64,000 nucleotides of DNA from contig NZ_JAATEO010000002.1 of the NCBI RefSeq assembly GCF_012034245.1, positions 1 to 64,000 of the forward strand, written 5' to 3'. A model generated the notes under the pieces. It was not told where the DNA came from. It searched no databases and saw nothing but the letters and a program-made list of their open reading frames with translations. The position numbers were made by a program, and so were the translations under genes. Below, piece after piece: positions 47,211 through 55,195 of this stretch (its first letter is position 1; every line of letters starts with the position of its first letter). The DNA is from Micromonospora thermarum. GTDB lineage: Bacteria > Actinomycetota > Actinomycetes > Mycobacteriales > Micromonosporaceae.

Positions 47211-48088
47211 GCAAGGAGCCTACGTTGCCCGGCTGAACGGCACCGTCCGGAACGCGCGAGACGGAGCAGAGCCGCCAAGAGCGGGAGCAGCAGCACCACA
47301 CCACCGTCCGGGGTGGGCCGGACGGGTGCCCGGCCGGTCGACACGCTGGCCGGACCGGGGACGTTCGCGAAGGTCTCGGGAACGGACAGCGAACTCCACC
47401 GCGACGACGGCCACACCACGCCGAAGGCCCGGCCGACCACGTTGTCGATCGGCACCGGCCCCTGGCAGCGGGCGTCCTGGGAGACGAGGCGGTGGTCACC
47501 CATGACGAAGATCTGCCCGGGCGGGACCACGATCTCCCGGAAGCGGCGGGAGCGGCACTCGCGCGGGTTCGGCGGGACGTCCAGCGGCGAGTCACGGACG
47601 ACGTACGGCTCGTCCAGCGGCGTGCCGTTGACCAGCACCCGGCCCTGCGCGTCGCAGCAGCTCACCCGGTCGCCGGGCAGGCCGATGACGCGCTTGATGA
47701 AGTCCTTCTCGCCGGGCCGGCTCACCCCCACCAGGTCGCCGATCGTGGCGCCGAGCTTGCCCACGAAGCCGGGCTCGGGCTGCCCGTCGACCTGCGGGGC
47801 CCAGCGGTCGGTGCCCCGGAAGACGACCACCTCGCCGCGGGCCGGGTCCCGTACGTCGTAGACGACCTTGTTGACCAGCACCCGGTCACCGACGAGGAGC
47901 GTGTCCTCCATCGAGCCGGACGGGATGAAGAAGGCCTGGAGCAGGAAGGTGCGGATCAGCACCGCGAGGCAGAACGCGACGATCAGCAGCAGCGGCAGTT
48001 CCTGCCAGAGCGGCATCTGCCGGCGGGTGCGGCGGGTCCGTCGACGCCACGGATCGACCGCGCCGTCCTCGCTGAGCGTCCGCACCAC
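47207..48088 (-). CDS. lepB: Signal peptidase I, larger paralogue with C-terminal hydrophobic tail
   Basis: A 293-residue signal peptidase I from GTG 48088. The N-terminal basic region (RRRTRRTRR) precedes the membrane helix (about 31-52). Ser59 in FIPSGSMEDTLLVG and Lys132 in DFIKRVIGLPGDRVSCC form the active site; IFVMGDHRLVSQDAR is the later box. An insertion of about 20 residues (APQVDGQPEPGFVGKLGATI) before the Lys is a paralogue-specific loop. A C-terminal hydrophobic segment VVLLLPLLAALLRLARS suggests a second helix. Two or more lepB in this position are usual in actinobacteria. It follows rplS in the same direction. Confidence 0.9.
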   Translation of the reverse strand: MVRTLSEDGAVDPWRRRTRRTRRQMPLWQELPLLLIVAFCLAVLIRTFLLQAFFIPSGSMEDTLLVGDRVLVNKVVYDVRDPARGEVVVFRGTDRWAPQVDGQPEPGFVGKLGATIGDLVGVSRPGEKDFIKRVIGLPGDRVSCCDAQGRVLVNGTPLDEPYVVRDSPLDVPPNPRECRSRRFREIVVPPGQIFVMGDHRLVSQDARCQGPVPIDNVVGRAFGVVWPSSRWSSLSVPETFANVPGPASVSTGRAPVRPTPDGGVVLLLPLLAALLRLARSGRCRSAGQRRLLA

Positions 48089-48118
48089 GCCACTCCCCGG
48101 TCCGCAGAAACGACACTA

Positions 48119-48152
48119 CCGCCCGGGAACCTCGTCGAGGCTCCCCGGGCGG
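48119..48152 (-). terminator. Hairpin after rplS
   Basis: CCGCCCGGG (48119-48127) and CCCGGGCGG (48144-48152) pair, with an inner CCTC-GAGG stem. It lies in the 184-base rplS-lepB gap, so it may separate the two transcription units. Confidence 0.5.
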
Positions 48153-48154
48153 CA

Positions 48155-48186
48155 GTGGACGTCTTCCCCGCCGTGAGGCGGGAGGC
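48155..48186. repeat. Hairpin resembling an IS605-type right end
   Basis: GTGGACGTCTTCCCCGCCGT (from 48155) contains CCCGCC (48167-48172), GTGA and GGCGGG (48177-48182). This is close in layout to the right end of the tnpB element at 55145 (TTGACTTCCTCCCCCCGTGA then a G run). It could be a solo end or just a GC hairpin. Confidence 0.3.
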
Positions 48187-48272
48187 CGCCCTGCTGCGCC
48201 CGTACGACCAGGGTAGTGCCGTCTGGTCGGTACGACATACGCGCAGCTCGGGCGGCGTGGCGCAGCGCGACG

Positions 48273-48629
48273 TCAGCTGGGCTGCTTCTCGCGCTTCTCC
48301 TTGATCTTGGCCTTCTTGCCGCGCAGCTCACGCAGGTAGTAGAGCTTGGCACGCCGGACGTCACCGCGGGTCACGACCTCGATGCGGTCGATGGCCGGGC
48401 TGTTGACCGGGTAGGTGCGCTCGACACCCACACCGAAGCTGACCTTGCGGACCGAGAAGGTCTCCCGCAGACCGTCACCCTGGCGGCGGATGACGACGCC
48501 CTGGAAGATCTGGACCCGGGACCGGTTACCCTCGACGACCCGCGCGTGCACCTTGACGGTGTCACCGGCCCGGAAGTCGGGGATGTCAACGCGCTTCGAC
48601 GCTGCGTCAAGGGCGTCCAGGATGTTCAT
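48273..48629 (-). CDS. rplS: 50S ribosomal protein L19
   Basis: A 118-residue L19. It begins [20 protein letters not shown] and shows [40 protein letters not shown] and [20 protein letters not shown], all conserved in the family; the basic C-terminus [20 protein letters not shown] is also standard. It sits at the 30S-50S interface. ATG 48629 follows GAGG; the gene follows trmD in the same direction, the usual trmD-rplS arrangement. Complete. Confidence 0.97.
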   Translation of the reverse strand: MNILDALDAASKRVDIPDFRAGDTVKVHARVVEGNRSRVQIFQGVVIRRQGDGLRETFSVRKVSFGVGVERTYPVNSPAIDRIEVVTRGDVRRAKLYYLRELRGKKAKIKEKREKQPS

Positions 48630-48772
48630 CGCTGCGTCCTCGTGAGGCTCACGGCGCACCGTCAGTCGGTGCGCGAATGGGTGATTCTGATCCCCGGGTG
48701 GTGGCCGGTGGCGCCGACCCCGGTCGAGGACCCTCGCAGCCGCCCGCGGCGCGGCCGACTGCGGCAACCCCT

Positions 48773-49546
48773 CTACTTTGCCACATCCCCCGGCGGGGGC
48801 TGAAATCCGGCCCGCTCCAGCGCGGCGAGGTCCCGCTTGTCGAGGGTCGCCGGGTCGAGGGAGGCCAGCATGTCGGGTCGCCGGTCGGCGGTACGGGTCA
48901 ACGCCTCGTCGCGCCGCCAGCGGGCGATCCGCCCGTGGTCGCCGGAGCGGAGCACCTCCGGCACGTCCAGGCCCCGCCAGGTCGCCGGCTTGGTGTACAT
49001 CGGGGCTTCCAGCAGCCCGTGGGCGTGCGACTCCTCGTCCAGCGAGCTCACGTTGCCGAGCACCCCCGGCAGCAGCCGGGTGACCGCCTCCATGATCACC
49101 AGCACCGCGACCTCGCCGCCGAAGAGCACGTAGTCGCCGAGGGAGACCTCGGTCACCGGCATCCGGGTGGCGGCGTGGTCGAGCACCCGCTGGTCGATGC
49201 CCTCGTACCGGCCGCAGGCGAAGAGCAGGTGCGGCTCGGCGGCCAGTTCGTGGGCCATCGCCTGGGTGAACCGCGCACCGGTCGGCGCGGGCACCAGCAG
49301 CCGGGGCGGGTGGACCTCCGGCGGGGCCAGCGCGTCCAGCGCCTCACCCCAGGGCTCCGGCCGCATGACCATGCCCGGCCCGCCGCCGTAGGGCGTGTCG
49401 TCGACCGTGCGGTGCACGTCGTGGGTCCAGGTCCGCAAATCGTGTACGGCCAGCCGCAGGGTGCCGTTGGCCCGGGCCTTGCCGATGAGCGACAGGTCCA
49501 GCGGAGCGAAGTACTCCGGGAAGATCGACACGATGTCGACACGCAT
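48773..49546 (-). CDS. trmD: tRNA (guanine-N1)-methyltransferase
   Basis: A 257-residue TrmD. It opens [20 protein letters not shown] and contains [17 protein letters not shown], then [20 protein letters not shown] (the trefoil-knot SAM site) and [40 protein letters not shown]. It methylates G37 of tRNAs to prevent frameshifting. ATG 49546 begins the family sequence. The operon order rpsP-khpA-rimM-trmD-rplS is kept. Complete. Confidence 0.95.
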   Translation of the reverse strand: MRVDIVSIFPEYFAPLDLSLIGKARANGTLRLAVHDLRTWTHDVHRTVDDTPYGGGPGMVMRPEPWGEALDALAPPEVHPPRLLVPAPTGARFTQAMAHELAAEPHLLFACGRYEGIDQRVLDHAATRMPVTEVSLGDYVLFGGEVAVLVIMEAVTRLLPGVLGNVSSLDEESHAHGLLEAPMYTKPATWRGLDVPEVLRSGDHGRIARWRRDEALTRTADRRPDMLASLDPATLDKRDLAALERAGFQPPPGDVAK

Positions 49547-49619
49547 GCGGCATGCTCCAACAGCTTCCGGGCCGGACGGCCTGCGCGGCCGGCCCGGAAC
49601 CCGGGCCGGTGGCCCCTCC

Positions 49620-50175
49620 TCAGAGGTCGAGCAGGCCGCCGGGCGGGTCGACGACGACGCGACCGCCGGCGAGGTCGACCTCGGGGACGATCGCCTTGAC
49701 GAACGGGATCAGCGCGTCCCGGCCGCCGGGGCGGCGCAGCACCAGCAGGTCGGACGCGGGCGCGTGGTCGATCCGCGCGACCTCGCCCAGCCGCTCACCG
49801 GCCGGGGTGACCACGGCCAGACCGACCAGCTGGTGGTCGTGGAACTCCTCCGGGTCCTCCGGAGGGGCGACGTCGGCGCTGTCCACGCTGAGCAGGATCC
49901 CGCGGAGCGCCTCGGCGACGTTGCGGTCCAGCACGCCCTCGAACGCGACCAGCAGCCGTCCCTGGTGCCAGCGGGCGGCTTCGACGGTCAACTCCTCGGG
50001 CACCTGGTAGGCGCCGGGCTCGGTGGGCTCGTTCGCGCCGGGTTCGGCGCCCAGCACGCCATTCGGGGGCACAGCCCGGCGCGAACCGTGCCTCGGGCTC
50101 GTCGGTCCGCACCTCCACGGTGACCTCACCGCGGATCCCGTGCGGTTTGCCGATCCTGCCGACGATGAGCAGCAT
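49620..50175 (-). CDS. rimM: Ribosome maturation factor RimM, reading frame broken at a G5 run
   Basis: Two frames make one RimM. From ATG 50175: [20 protein letters not shown] and [12 protein letters not shown], the usual N-terminal barrel start. The rest continues one base off: [20 protein letters not shown], then [40 protein letters not shown]. Removing one base from the run at 50065-50069 (GGGGG on the plus strand) gives [17 protein letters not shown] and an intact protein of about 184 residues. RimM aids 30S maturation and is nearly universal, so a true null is unlikely and an extra base in the sequence is the preferred reading. It overlaps khpA by one base. Confidence 0.85.
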
Positions 50176-50408
50176 CAGTACGAGTCGACGATGTCGACGC
50201 GTACGCCGCGGCCGCCGATGGAGCCGATCACCTGGCGCAGCGCCTTGGCGGTCCGCCCGGACCGCCCGATCACCGTGCCGAGATCCTCCGGGTGCACGCG
50301 GACCTCGAGCCGCTTGCCCCGACGGGAGTCGACCAGCCGGACCCGGACGTCGTCAGGGTGGTCGACGATGCCCTTGACCAGGTGCTCCAGCGCCGGACGC
50401 AGAGCCAC
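50175..50408 (-). CDS. khpA: KH-domain RNA-binding protein
   Basis: A 77-residue protein from GTG 50408. It is one KH domain: [40 protein letters not shown] (the GxxG loop is IGRSGR) and a final LRQVIGSIG strand/helix. KhpA binds RNA and acts with KhpB in some Gram-positives. Its place between rpsP and rimM is standard. The start is one base past the rpsP stop and is the first in-frame start that matches the family. Confidence 0.9.
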   Translation of the reverse strand: MALRPALEHLVKGIVDHPDDVRVRLVDSRRGKRLEVRVHPEDLGTVIGRSGRTAKALRQVIGSIGGRGVRVDIVDSY

Positions 50409-50409
50409 G

Positions 50410-50871
50410 TCAGGCCTGCTCGCCGGAGTCGCCACCGGCCTGCTCCTCGGTCTTCGGAGCCTCGGCCTCGGCCGGAGCCTCGACCTTGGCGGCGGCCTTC
50501 TTGGCCGGCTTGGCCGGCGCCTCCGCCAGACCGGCGGCGGCCTTCGCCTCGGCCTCGTACGCCGCCTTGCGGTCGGCCCGCTCGGGGGCGACCTTCAGCG
50601 GCTCGGGGGCCGGCAGGCCCTTGAACTTCTGCCAGTCACCGGTCTTCTCCAGCAGGCGCTGCACCGCCTCGCTCGGCTGCGCGCCCACGGAGAGCCAGTA
50701 CTGCACCCGGTCCGACTTGACCTCGATCACCGAAGGGTGCTCCTTCGGCTGGTAGATCCCGACGAACTCGATCGCCCGGCCGTCGCGCTTGGTGCGCGAG
50801 TCGGCGACGACGATGCGGTACTGCGGGTTGCGGATCTTGCCCATCCGCAGGAGCCGGATCTTTACGGCCAC
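50410..50871 (-). CDS. rpsP: 30S ribosomal protein S16 with extended tail
   Basis: A 153-residue S16. The N-terminal 85 residues are the conserved fold: [40 protein letters not shown], and [24 protein letters not shown] strands. The last 65 residues are a Lys/Ala/Glu-rich tail ([20 protein letters not shown]), seen in many actinobacterial S16 proteins and probably disordered. It opens the leftward operon; a 247-base gap upstream must hold its promoter. Confidence 0.97.
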   Translation of the reverse strand: MAVKIRLLRMGKIRNPQYRIVVADSRTKRDGRAIEFVGIYQPKEHPSVIEVKSDRVQYWLSVGAQPSEAVQRLLEKTGDWQKFKGLPAPEPLKVAPERADRKAAYEAEAKAAAGLAEAPAKPAKKAAAKVEAPAEAEAPKTEEQAGGDSGEQA

Positions 50872-51118
50872 AGTTCTTTCGCTCCTGTTGCGATCTCACC
50901 GGCCCGGAACGGGCGGTGCACGGGTGAGCGCCGACCGGCACAGTGGGGTTTGGGCCGGAGACTGCTCGGTGGACTGGCGTGGTGCCCGGGGTAGAGGGCG
51001 CCGGACACACGCCGGATACCAGCCAGCCATTCTGCCAGATCGGGTCGGGAACTCTCACACCGGACCGGCCCGGGTCACCCGCCGCCACCCGAAAGTGACC
51101 GGAAACACGTCAGCGGCC

Positions 51119-51787
51119 TCAGCGCGCCGGTGGCCGGTCCCAGCCGGGCGGCAGGTCCCGCGGGGGCGTCCACTCCGCCGGGGGCACGAAGTCGCACCAG
51201 GTGCCGTCGAACGGGAACTCCCCCGCCTCGGCCTGCCGGATCACCCGTTCGCCCTCGGCCCGGACCGCCTTCTCGTCGGTCACCCAGTAGTGGTCGGGGA
51301 AGGCGAGGCGTTCGAGGAACTCGTCCTCGTCCTTCCACTCCCAGGTCAGGTCCGGGTGGACCACCACGTCGAGGTCCTGGTCGACCATGTCGACCCCGGC
51401 CACGGCGCCGTCGTCCCAGCGGACGGCGGGCTCCTCCAGGTTGACGTACCAGCTGGCGAAGCGGTCCTGCGCGTCCCGGAACCACCAGACCGAGTGGGCC
51501 GCCCCGGTGGGCAGGAACTTCAGCACCGGCGGCCCGTTCCAGCGCCCACGGGCCAGGCGGTAGGACGAGGTGATCCACTCGGCGAAGGGCACCGCCCGCA
51601 GGCCCAGCCCCGCCTCGGTCACCTCGTGCGCCACCGGGGTGTCGCGGGCGACCCAGAGCAGCAGGCCCCGGTCGTCGTCGAGGACCACGCGGGCCGGCCG
51701 GACCCAACCGATCCGGCCGTGCCGCACGTTCCGGTGCATGATCAGCCGGCCCGGCGCGAACCGGCCGACCGGACCGCCCGGCCGCAC
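51119..51787 (-). CDS. DUF402 domain protein
   Basis: A 222-residue protein from GTG 51787, adjoining the proS stop. It shows the DUF402 pattern: RPARVVLDDDRGLLLWVARD at the start, then SVWWFRDAQDRFASWYVNLE, VAGVDMVDQDLDVVVHPDLT (the acidic metal-binding strand) and WKDEDEFLERLAF. DUF402 enzymes include nucleoside tri-/diphosphatases that use Mg or Mn. C-terminal FPFDGTWCDFVPPAEW is a lineage extension. It is likely cotranscribed with proS. Substrate unknown. Confidence 0.75.
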   Translation of the reverse strand: MRPGGPVGRFAPGRLIMHRNVRHGRIGWVRPARVVLDDDRGLLLWVARDTPVAHEVTEAGLGLRAVPFAEWITSSYRLARGRWNGPPVLKFLPTGAAHSVWWFRDAQDRFASWYVNLEEPAVRWDDGAVAGVDMVDQDLDVVVHPDLTWEWKDEDEFLERLAFPDHYWVTDEKAVRAEGERVIRQAEAGEFPFDGTWCDFVPPAEWTPPRDLPPGWDRPPAR

Positions 51788-51788
51788 C

Positions 51789-53195
51789 TCAGTACGCGCG
51801 GGCCAGGATCGCGACCAGGTCCGCCTCGTCCTCCGAGTCCGGCACCGAGCCGTCCGCCCGGACCAGGCAGCGGACGGTGACGCCCTGGGCGTTCGCCTCG
51901 GCCTCGCCCTGCGCGCCGACCGCCGACCACGGCACCCGGGCCCACCCGCTGGCGGCCGCCTCGATCGCCTCGCCGAGCGTCGACACCTCCCGGGTGCGGG
52001 TCTCCCGGTTGGCGAGCGCCTGGTCGTGGAGCGCCTTCTGGTCGGCGTCGAGGGCCGCGAGCACCGCGCCGACCACGTCCGCCACCGGCACCGGGGACTT
52101 CGAACCGTCCGTACGCCGCACCACGACCGCGTTGCCGGCGGCCAGGTCGCGGGGGCCGACCTCGACGCGTACCGGATAGCCGCGCAGCTCGGCGTCGACG
52201 GCCCGGCGGCCGAACGGGGTGTCGGTGCGGTCGTCGAGCGCGACCCGGACACCGGCGTCGCGGAGGCCGTCGCGCAGCTTGGCCGCCGCCTCGCCGACCC
52301 CCTCGCCGTCCTTGACGACCATCACGTACGCCTGGACCGGCGCGAGCTTCGGCGGCACCCGCAGGCCGTTGTCGTCGCCGTGGCACATGATCAGGCCGCC
52401 GAGCATGCGGGTCGACGTGCCCCACGACGTGGTCCACGCGTGCTCCCGGCCGCCCTCGGCCGAGGAGTAGCTGATGTCGAACGCCTTGGCGAAGTTCTGC
52501 CCCAGCTCGTGGCTGGTGCCCAGCTGGAGCGCCTTGCCGTCGCCCATCATGCCCTCGAGCGTGTACGTCGCGGTGGCGCCGGCGAACCGCTCCCGCGCGG
52601 TCTTCAGACCCACCTGCACCGGGATGGCGAGGACGTTGACCATCAGGTCCTCGTACGCCTCGTGCAGGATCCGCCGGGCGTAGGCCCGGGCGTCCTCGCG
52701 GGTCGCGTGCGCCGTGTGGCCCTCCTGCCAGAGGAACTCGCTGGTCCGCAGGAAGACCCGCGGGCGCAGCTCCCAGCGGACGACGTTCGCCCACTGGTTG
52801 AGCAGCAGCGGCAGGTCCCGGTACGAGTCGATCCACTTGGCCATGAACTCGCCGATGACCGTCTCGCTGGTGGGGCGCACCACGACCGGCTCGGCGAGCT
52901 GCTTGCCGCCACCGTGGGTGACCACGGCGAGCTCGGGCGAGAAGCCCTCGACGTGCTCGGCCTCGCGCTTGAGGTAGCTCTCCGGGATGAAGAGCGGGAA
53001 GTACGCGTTCTCCGCGCCGGCCGCCTTGATGCGGGCGTCCATCTCGGCCTGCATCCGCTCCCAGATGGCGTAGCCGGCCGGTCGGATCACCATGGTGCCC
53101 CGGACCGGGCCGTTGTCGGCCAGCTTCGCCTTGGCGATCAGGTCCTGGTACCAGCGGGGGAAGTCCTCCGCACGGGGAGTGAGCACGCGTGCCAT
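51789..53195 (-). CDS. proS: Prolyl-tRNA synthetase, eukaryote/archaeal type
   Basis: A 468-residue class II synthetase. Motif 1 area: GTMVIRPAGYAIWERMQAEM; motif 2: VVVRPTSETVIGEFMAKWID, QWANVVRWELRPRVFLRTSE FLWQEGHTAHAT (split here); motif 3 near LGGLIMCHGDDNGLRVPPKL. An anticodon-binding domain follows, and a C-terminal extension typical of the archaeal-like ProS ends in Tyr (LVAILARAY). It has no editing insertion, unlike the bacterial form. It charges tRNA-Pro. The gene is complete and next to DUF402. Confidence 0.95.
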   Translation of the reverse strand: MARVLTPRAEDFPRWYQDLIAKAKLADNGPVRGTMVIRPAGYAIWERMQAEMDARIKAAGAENAYFPLFIPESYLKREAEHVEGFSPELAVVTHGGGKQLAEPVVVRPTSETVIGEFMAKWIDSYRDLPLLLNQWANVVRWELRPRVFLRTSEFLWQEGHTAHATREDARAYARRILHEAYEDLMVNVLAIPVQVGLKTARERFAGATATYTLEGMMGDGKALQLGTSHELGQNFAKAFDISYSSAEGGREHAWTTSWGTSTRMLGGLIMCHGDDNGLRVPPKLAPVQAYVMVVKDGEGVGEAAAKLRDGLRDAGVRVALDDRTDTPFGRRAVDAELRGYPVRVEVGPRDLAAGNAVVVRRTDGSKSPVPVADVVGAVLAALDADQKALHDQALANRETRTREVSTLGEAIEAAASGWARVPWSAVGAQGEAEANAQGVTVRCLVRADGSVPDSEDEADLVAILARAY

Positions 53196-53332
53196 GACCG
53201 CACATCCTATGCGCCGTCGGGCCGGTCACCGCCATCGGGCGGCCCGCGGCAGCCGCGCGTCGCCGCCCGGCTGCCGCAAGGCCCCGGGGCCTGTGTCAGG
53301 AGGCCGTGCCCGAGTGGGCCGCTCTCCGGAGA

Positions 53333-53402
53333 GGCGAGTCTCAAGAAAGTCTCAAGAAAGGGCGAGTCTCAGGAAAGGCGAGTCTCGGGCCAGGCGAGTC
53401 TC
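53333..53402. repeat. Tandem GGCGAGTCTC repeats upstream of the TetR gene
   Basis: GGCGAGTCTC occurs at 53333, 53361, 53377 and 53393, with a partial unit AGTCTCAAGAAAG near 53348. The last units are spaced 16 bases apart and are followed by A-rich CAAGAAA, CAGGAAA or CTGAAA. They end 12 bases before the -10 element of the TetR gene, so they are likely operators for the regulator. Not a CRISPR: the units are too short and lack unique spacers. Confidence 0.65.
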
Positions 53403-53414
53403 CTGAAACACGCC

Positions 53415-53420
53415 CTAGAC
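53415..53420 (+). promoter_or_regulatory. -10 element TAGACT of the leaderless TetR gene
   Basis: TAGACT lies ten bases before ATG 53431, which has no ribosome binding site. The tandem repeats cover the -35 position. Confidence 0.5.
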
Positions 53421-53430
53421 TTCGACCATC

Positions 53431-54027
53431 ATGGGTGAGTTGAGGGAGGCCACGCGGTTGCGCGACGGCATCGTCGACGCGGCGCGGGCGCTGACGATCG
53501 CGACCGGCTGGGACGGCGTGCGGATGGGCGCTGTCGCCGCCACCGCCGGCGTGAGCCGGCAGACCGTCTACAACGAGTTCGGCACCAAGGCGGGGCTCGC
53601 CGAGGCGCTGGCCCGGCGCGAGGTGGACCGGTTCGTCTCCGAGGTCCGTGCGGCGTTGACCGAGCACGGCGACGACCTGCGTGCCGCCACGTACGCGGCG
53701 ATCCGGCACACGCTCGCCTCCGCGGCGGACAACCCGCTGGTCAAGGCGATCCTCACGAGCTCGCGGGGCGGCTCGGAGGAGTTGCTGCCGTACCTCACCA
53801 CCCGCAGCGACCTGGTGCTGGCCGAGGCGTCCGCCGCGCTGATCGAGTGGGCCGAGCGGCACCTTCCCGGCGCCGACCCGGCGGCCCTGGCCTTCGCCGC
53901 CGACTCCGTCGTGCGGCTCGTGATCAGCCACATCGTGCTTCCCCAGGCGCCGGTGGACGACACCGCCGAGGCGCTCACCCGCCTCGCCGTCCGCCTGTTC
54001 GGCGCCGCCGTCGCACCGGCGTCCTGA
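53431..54027 (+). CDS. TetR/AcrR-family transcriptional regulator
   Basis: A 198-residue TetR-type protein. Residues about 10-60 are the HTH: LRDGIVDAARALTIATGWDG, MGAVAATAGVSRQTVYNEFG and TKAGLAEALARREVDRFVSE. The rest is a helical ligand-binding domain (NPLVKAILTSSRGGSEELLP, FAADSVVRLVISHIVLPQAP). Start ATG 53431 fits a leaderless transcript. It probably represses its own promoter and perhaps the adjacent amidohydrolase through the upstream repeats. Ligand unknown; the TetR_C domain is of the type often near fatty-acid or efflux genes, but there is no such neighbour. Confidence 0.85.
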   Translation: MGELREATRLRDGIVDAARALTIATGWDGVRMGAVAATAGVSRQTVYNEFGTKAGLAEALARREVDRFVSEVRAALTEHGDDLRAATYAAIRHTLASAADNPLVKAILTSSRGGSEELLPYLTTRSDLVLAEASAALIEWAERHLPGADPAALAFAADSVVRLVISHIVLPQAPVDDTAEALTRLAVRLFGAAVAPAS

Positions 54028-54047
54028 CACCCGAGGTCCGCCTCGGG

Positions 54048-55127
54048 TCAACGCACCACGCGGCCGCGGAGGACGATCCGCGCGGGCGTACGGACGACGC
54101 GCAGGTCGCGCCGCGGGTCCTCGGGGTAGACGACCAGGTCCGCCAGGCCGCCCTCGACGAGACCGGGGAACCCGAGCCACTCGCGGGCGCGCCAGGAGGC
54201 GGCGGCGAGGACGTCCACCGCGGACATGCCGGCCCGCTCGTGCAGCAGCAGCATCTCCTCGGCGGCGAGGCCGTGGTCGATGCCGCCGCCGGCGTCCGTG
54301 CCGACGTAGACGGGCACCCCCGCCTCGTACGCGGCGCGCACCACCTCGGGGAAGCGGTCCCGCAGGGCGAGCATGTGGTCGGCGTACCCGGGGAACTTCG
54401 CGCGGGCCTGCTCGGCGATACCGCCGAAGGTCTGAATGTTGATCATCGTGGGCACGAGCGCGGTGCCCTGCCGGGCCATCAGGTCGATCAGGTCGAGGCT
54501 GAGGCCGGTGCCGTGCTCGACCGAGTCCACCCCGGCCCGCACCATGATCTCGACGGCCGTCTCGGAGAACGTGTGCACCGCGGCGCGTACCCCGGCGGCG
54601 TGTGCGGCCTGGACCGCCGCGGTCATGGTGTCCGCGTCCCAGGCCGGCGCGAGGTCACCCACCCCGCGGTCGATCCAGTCGCCGACCAGCTTGACCCAGC
54701 CGTTGCCGGCCCGCGCCTGCTCGGCGACCGTCGCGGCCACCTCCGCCGCGCCGACCTCCACACCGATGTCGCGCAGGTACCGCTTCGGAGGCGCGATGTG
54801 CCGGCCGGCGCGGGCCAGTCGCGGCAGGTCCGGCTCGTCCTCCAGCTCCGGGTACGGGTACGGCGAGCCGGCGTCCCGGATGGCGAGCACCCCGGCGTCG
54901 CGGTCGGTGCGGGCCAGCTCGCGGGCCTGGTCGAGCGAGGTGATCGGGGCGCCGCCACGGGCGATGCCGATGTGGCAGTGCGCGTCGGTCAGGCCGGGCA
55001 GCACGTAGCCGCCGTCGACGACGGTCTCCGCTCCGGGCACCGGGTCGAAGGTGACCCGGTCGCCGACCAGCCACAGATCCCGGACCTCGTCGTCGGGGAG
55101 GAGCACACCGCGCACATGCAGAGCCAT
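54048..55127 (-). CDS. Amidohydrolase (imidazolonepropionase-like)
   Basis: A 359-residue metal-dependent hydrolase. The metal-binding HxH is in LTDAHCHIGIA, a later ligand set is in AAVHTFSETAVEIMVRAGVD and SVEHGTGLSLDL, and the Asp ligand is likely in YVGTDAGGGIDHGLAAEEML. The N-terminal strand set VVDGGYVLPGLTDAH is standard. It acts on a cyclic amide or amine; substrate not visible. The start ATG 55127 opens the family sequence. It converges with the TetR gene, 20 bases away. Confidence 0.85.
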   Translation of the reverse strand: MALHVRGVLLPDDEVRDLWLVGDRVTFDPVPGAETVVDGGYVLPGLTDAHCHIGIARGGAPITSLDQARELARTDRDAGVLAIRDAGSPYPYPELEDEPDLPRLARAGRHIAPPKRYLRDIGVEVGAAEVAATVAEQARAGNGWVKLVGDWIDRGVGDLAPAWDADTMTAAVQAAHAAGVRAAVHTFSETAVEIMVRAGVDSVEHGTGLSLDLIDLMARQGTALVPTMINIQTFGGIAEQARAKFPGYADHMLALRDRFPEVVRAAYEAGVPVYVGTDAGGGIDHGLAAEEMLLLHERAGMSAVDVLAAASWRAREWLGFPGLVEGGLADLVVYPEDPRRDLRVVRTPARIVLRGRVVR

Positions 55128-55144
55128 GCGCTCAGTCCTACCGG

Positions 55145-55195
55145 TTGACTTCCTCCCCCCGTGAAGCGGGGGGACTCCCGTGGCTGAGGCACGTT
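55145..55195 (-). ncRNA. Probable omega-RNA 3' end/right end of the tnpB element
   Basis: The sequence downstream of the tnpB stop contains CCCCCC (55155-55160), seven bases and GGGGGG (55168-55173), then TTGAC at the boundary. TnpB nucleases use a guide RNA whose scaffold overlaps the end of tnpB and whose guide lies beyond the right end; the guide would be the bases left of 55145. Confidence 0.45.

Noticed and set aside
51742..53235. Long minus-strand frame overlapping proS
   Set aside because: Gly/Arg-rich, no start signal and proS fits the family in full.
53333..53402. Tandem repeats that could be read as a small CRISPR array
   Set aside because: Units are only about 10 bases, spaced by 6 bases with similar A-rich sequence, with no unique spacers and no cas genes.
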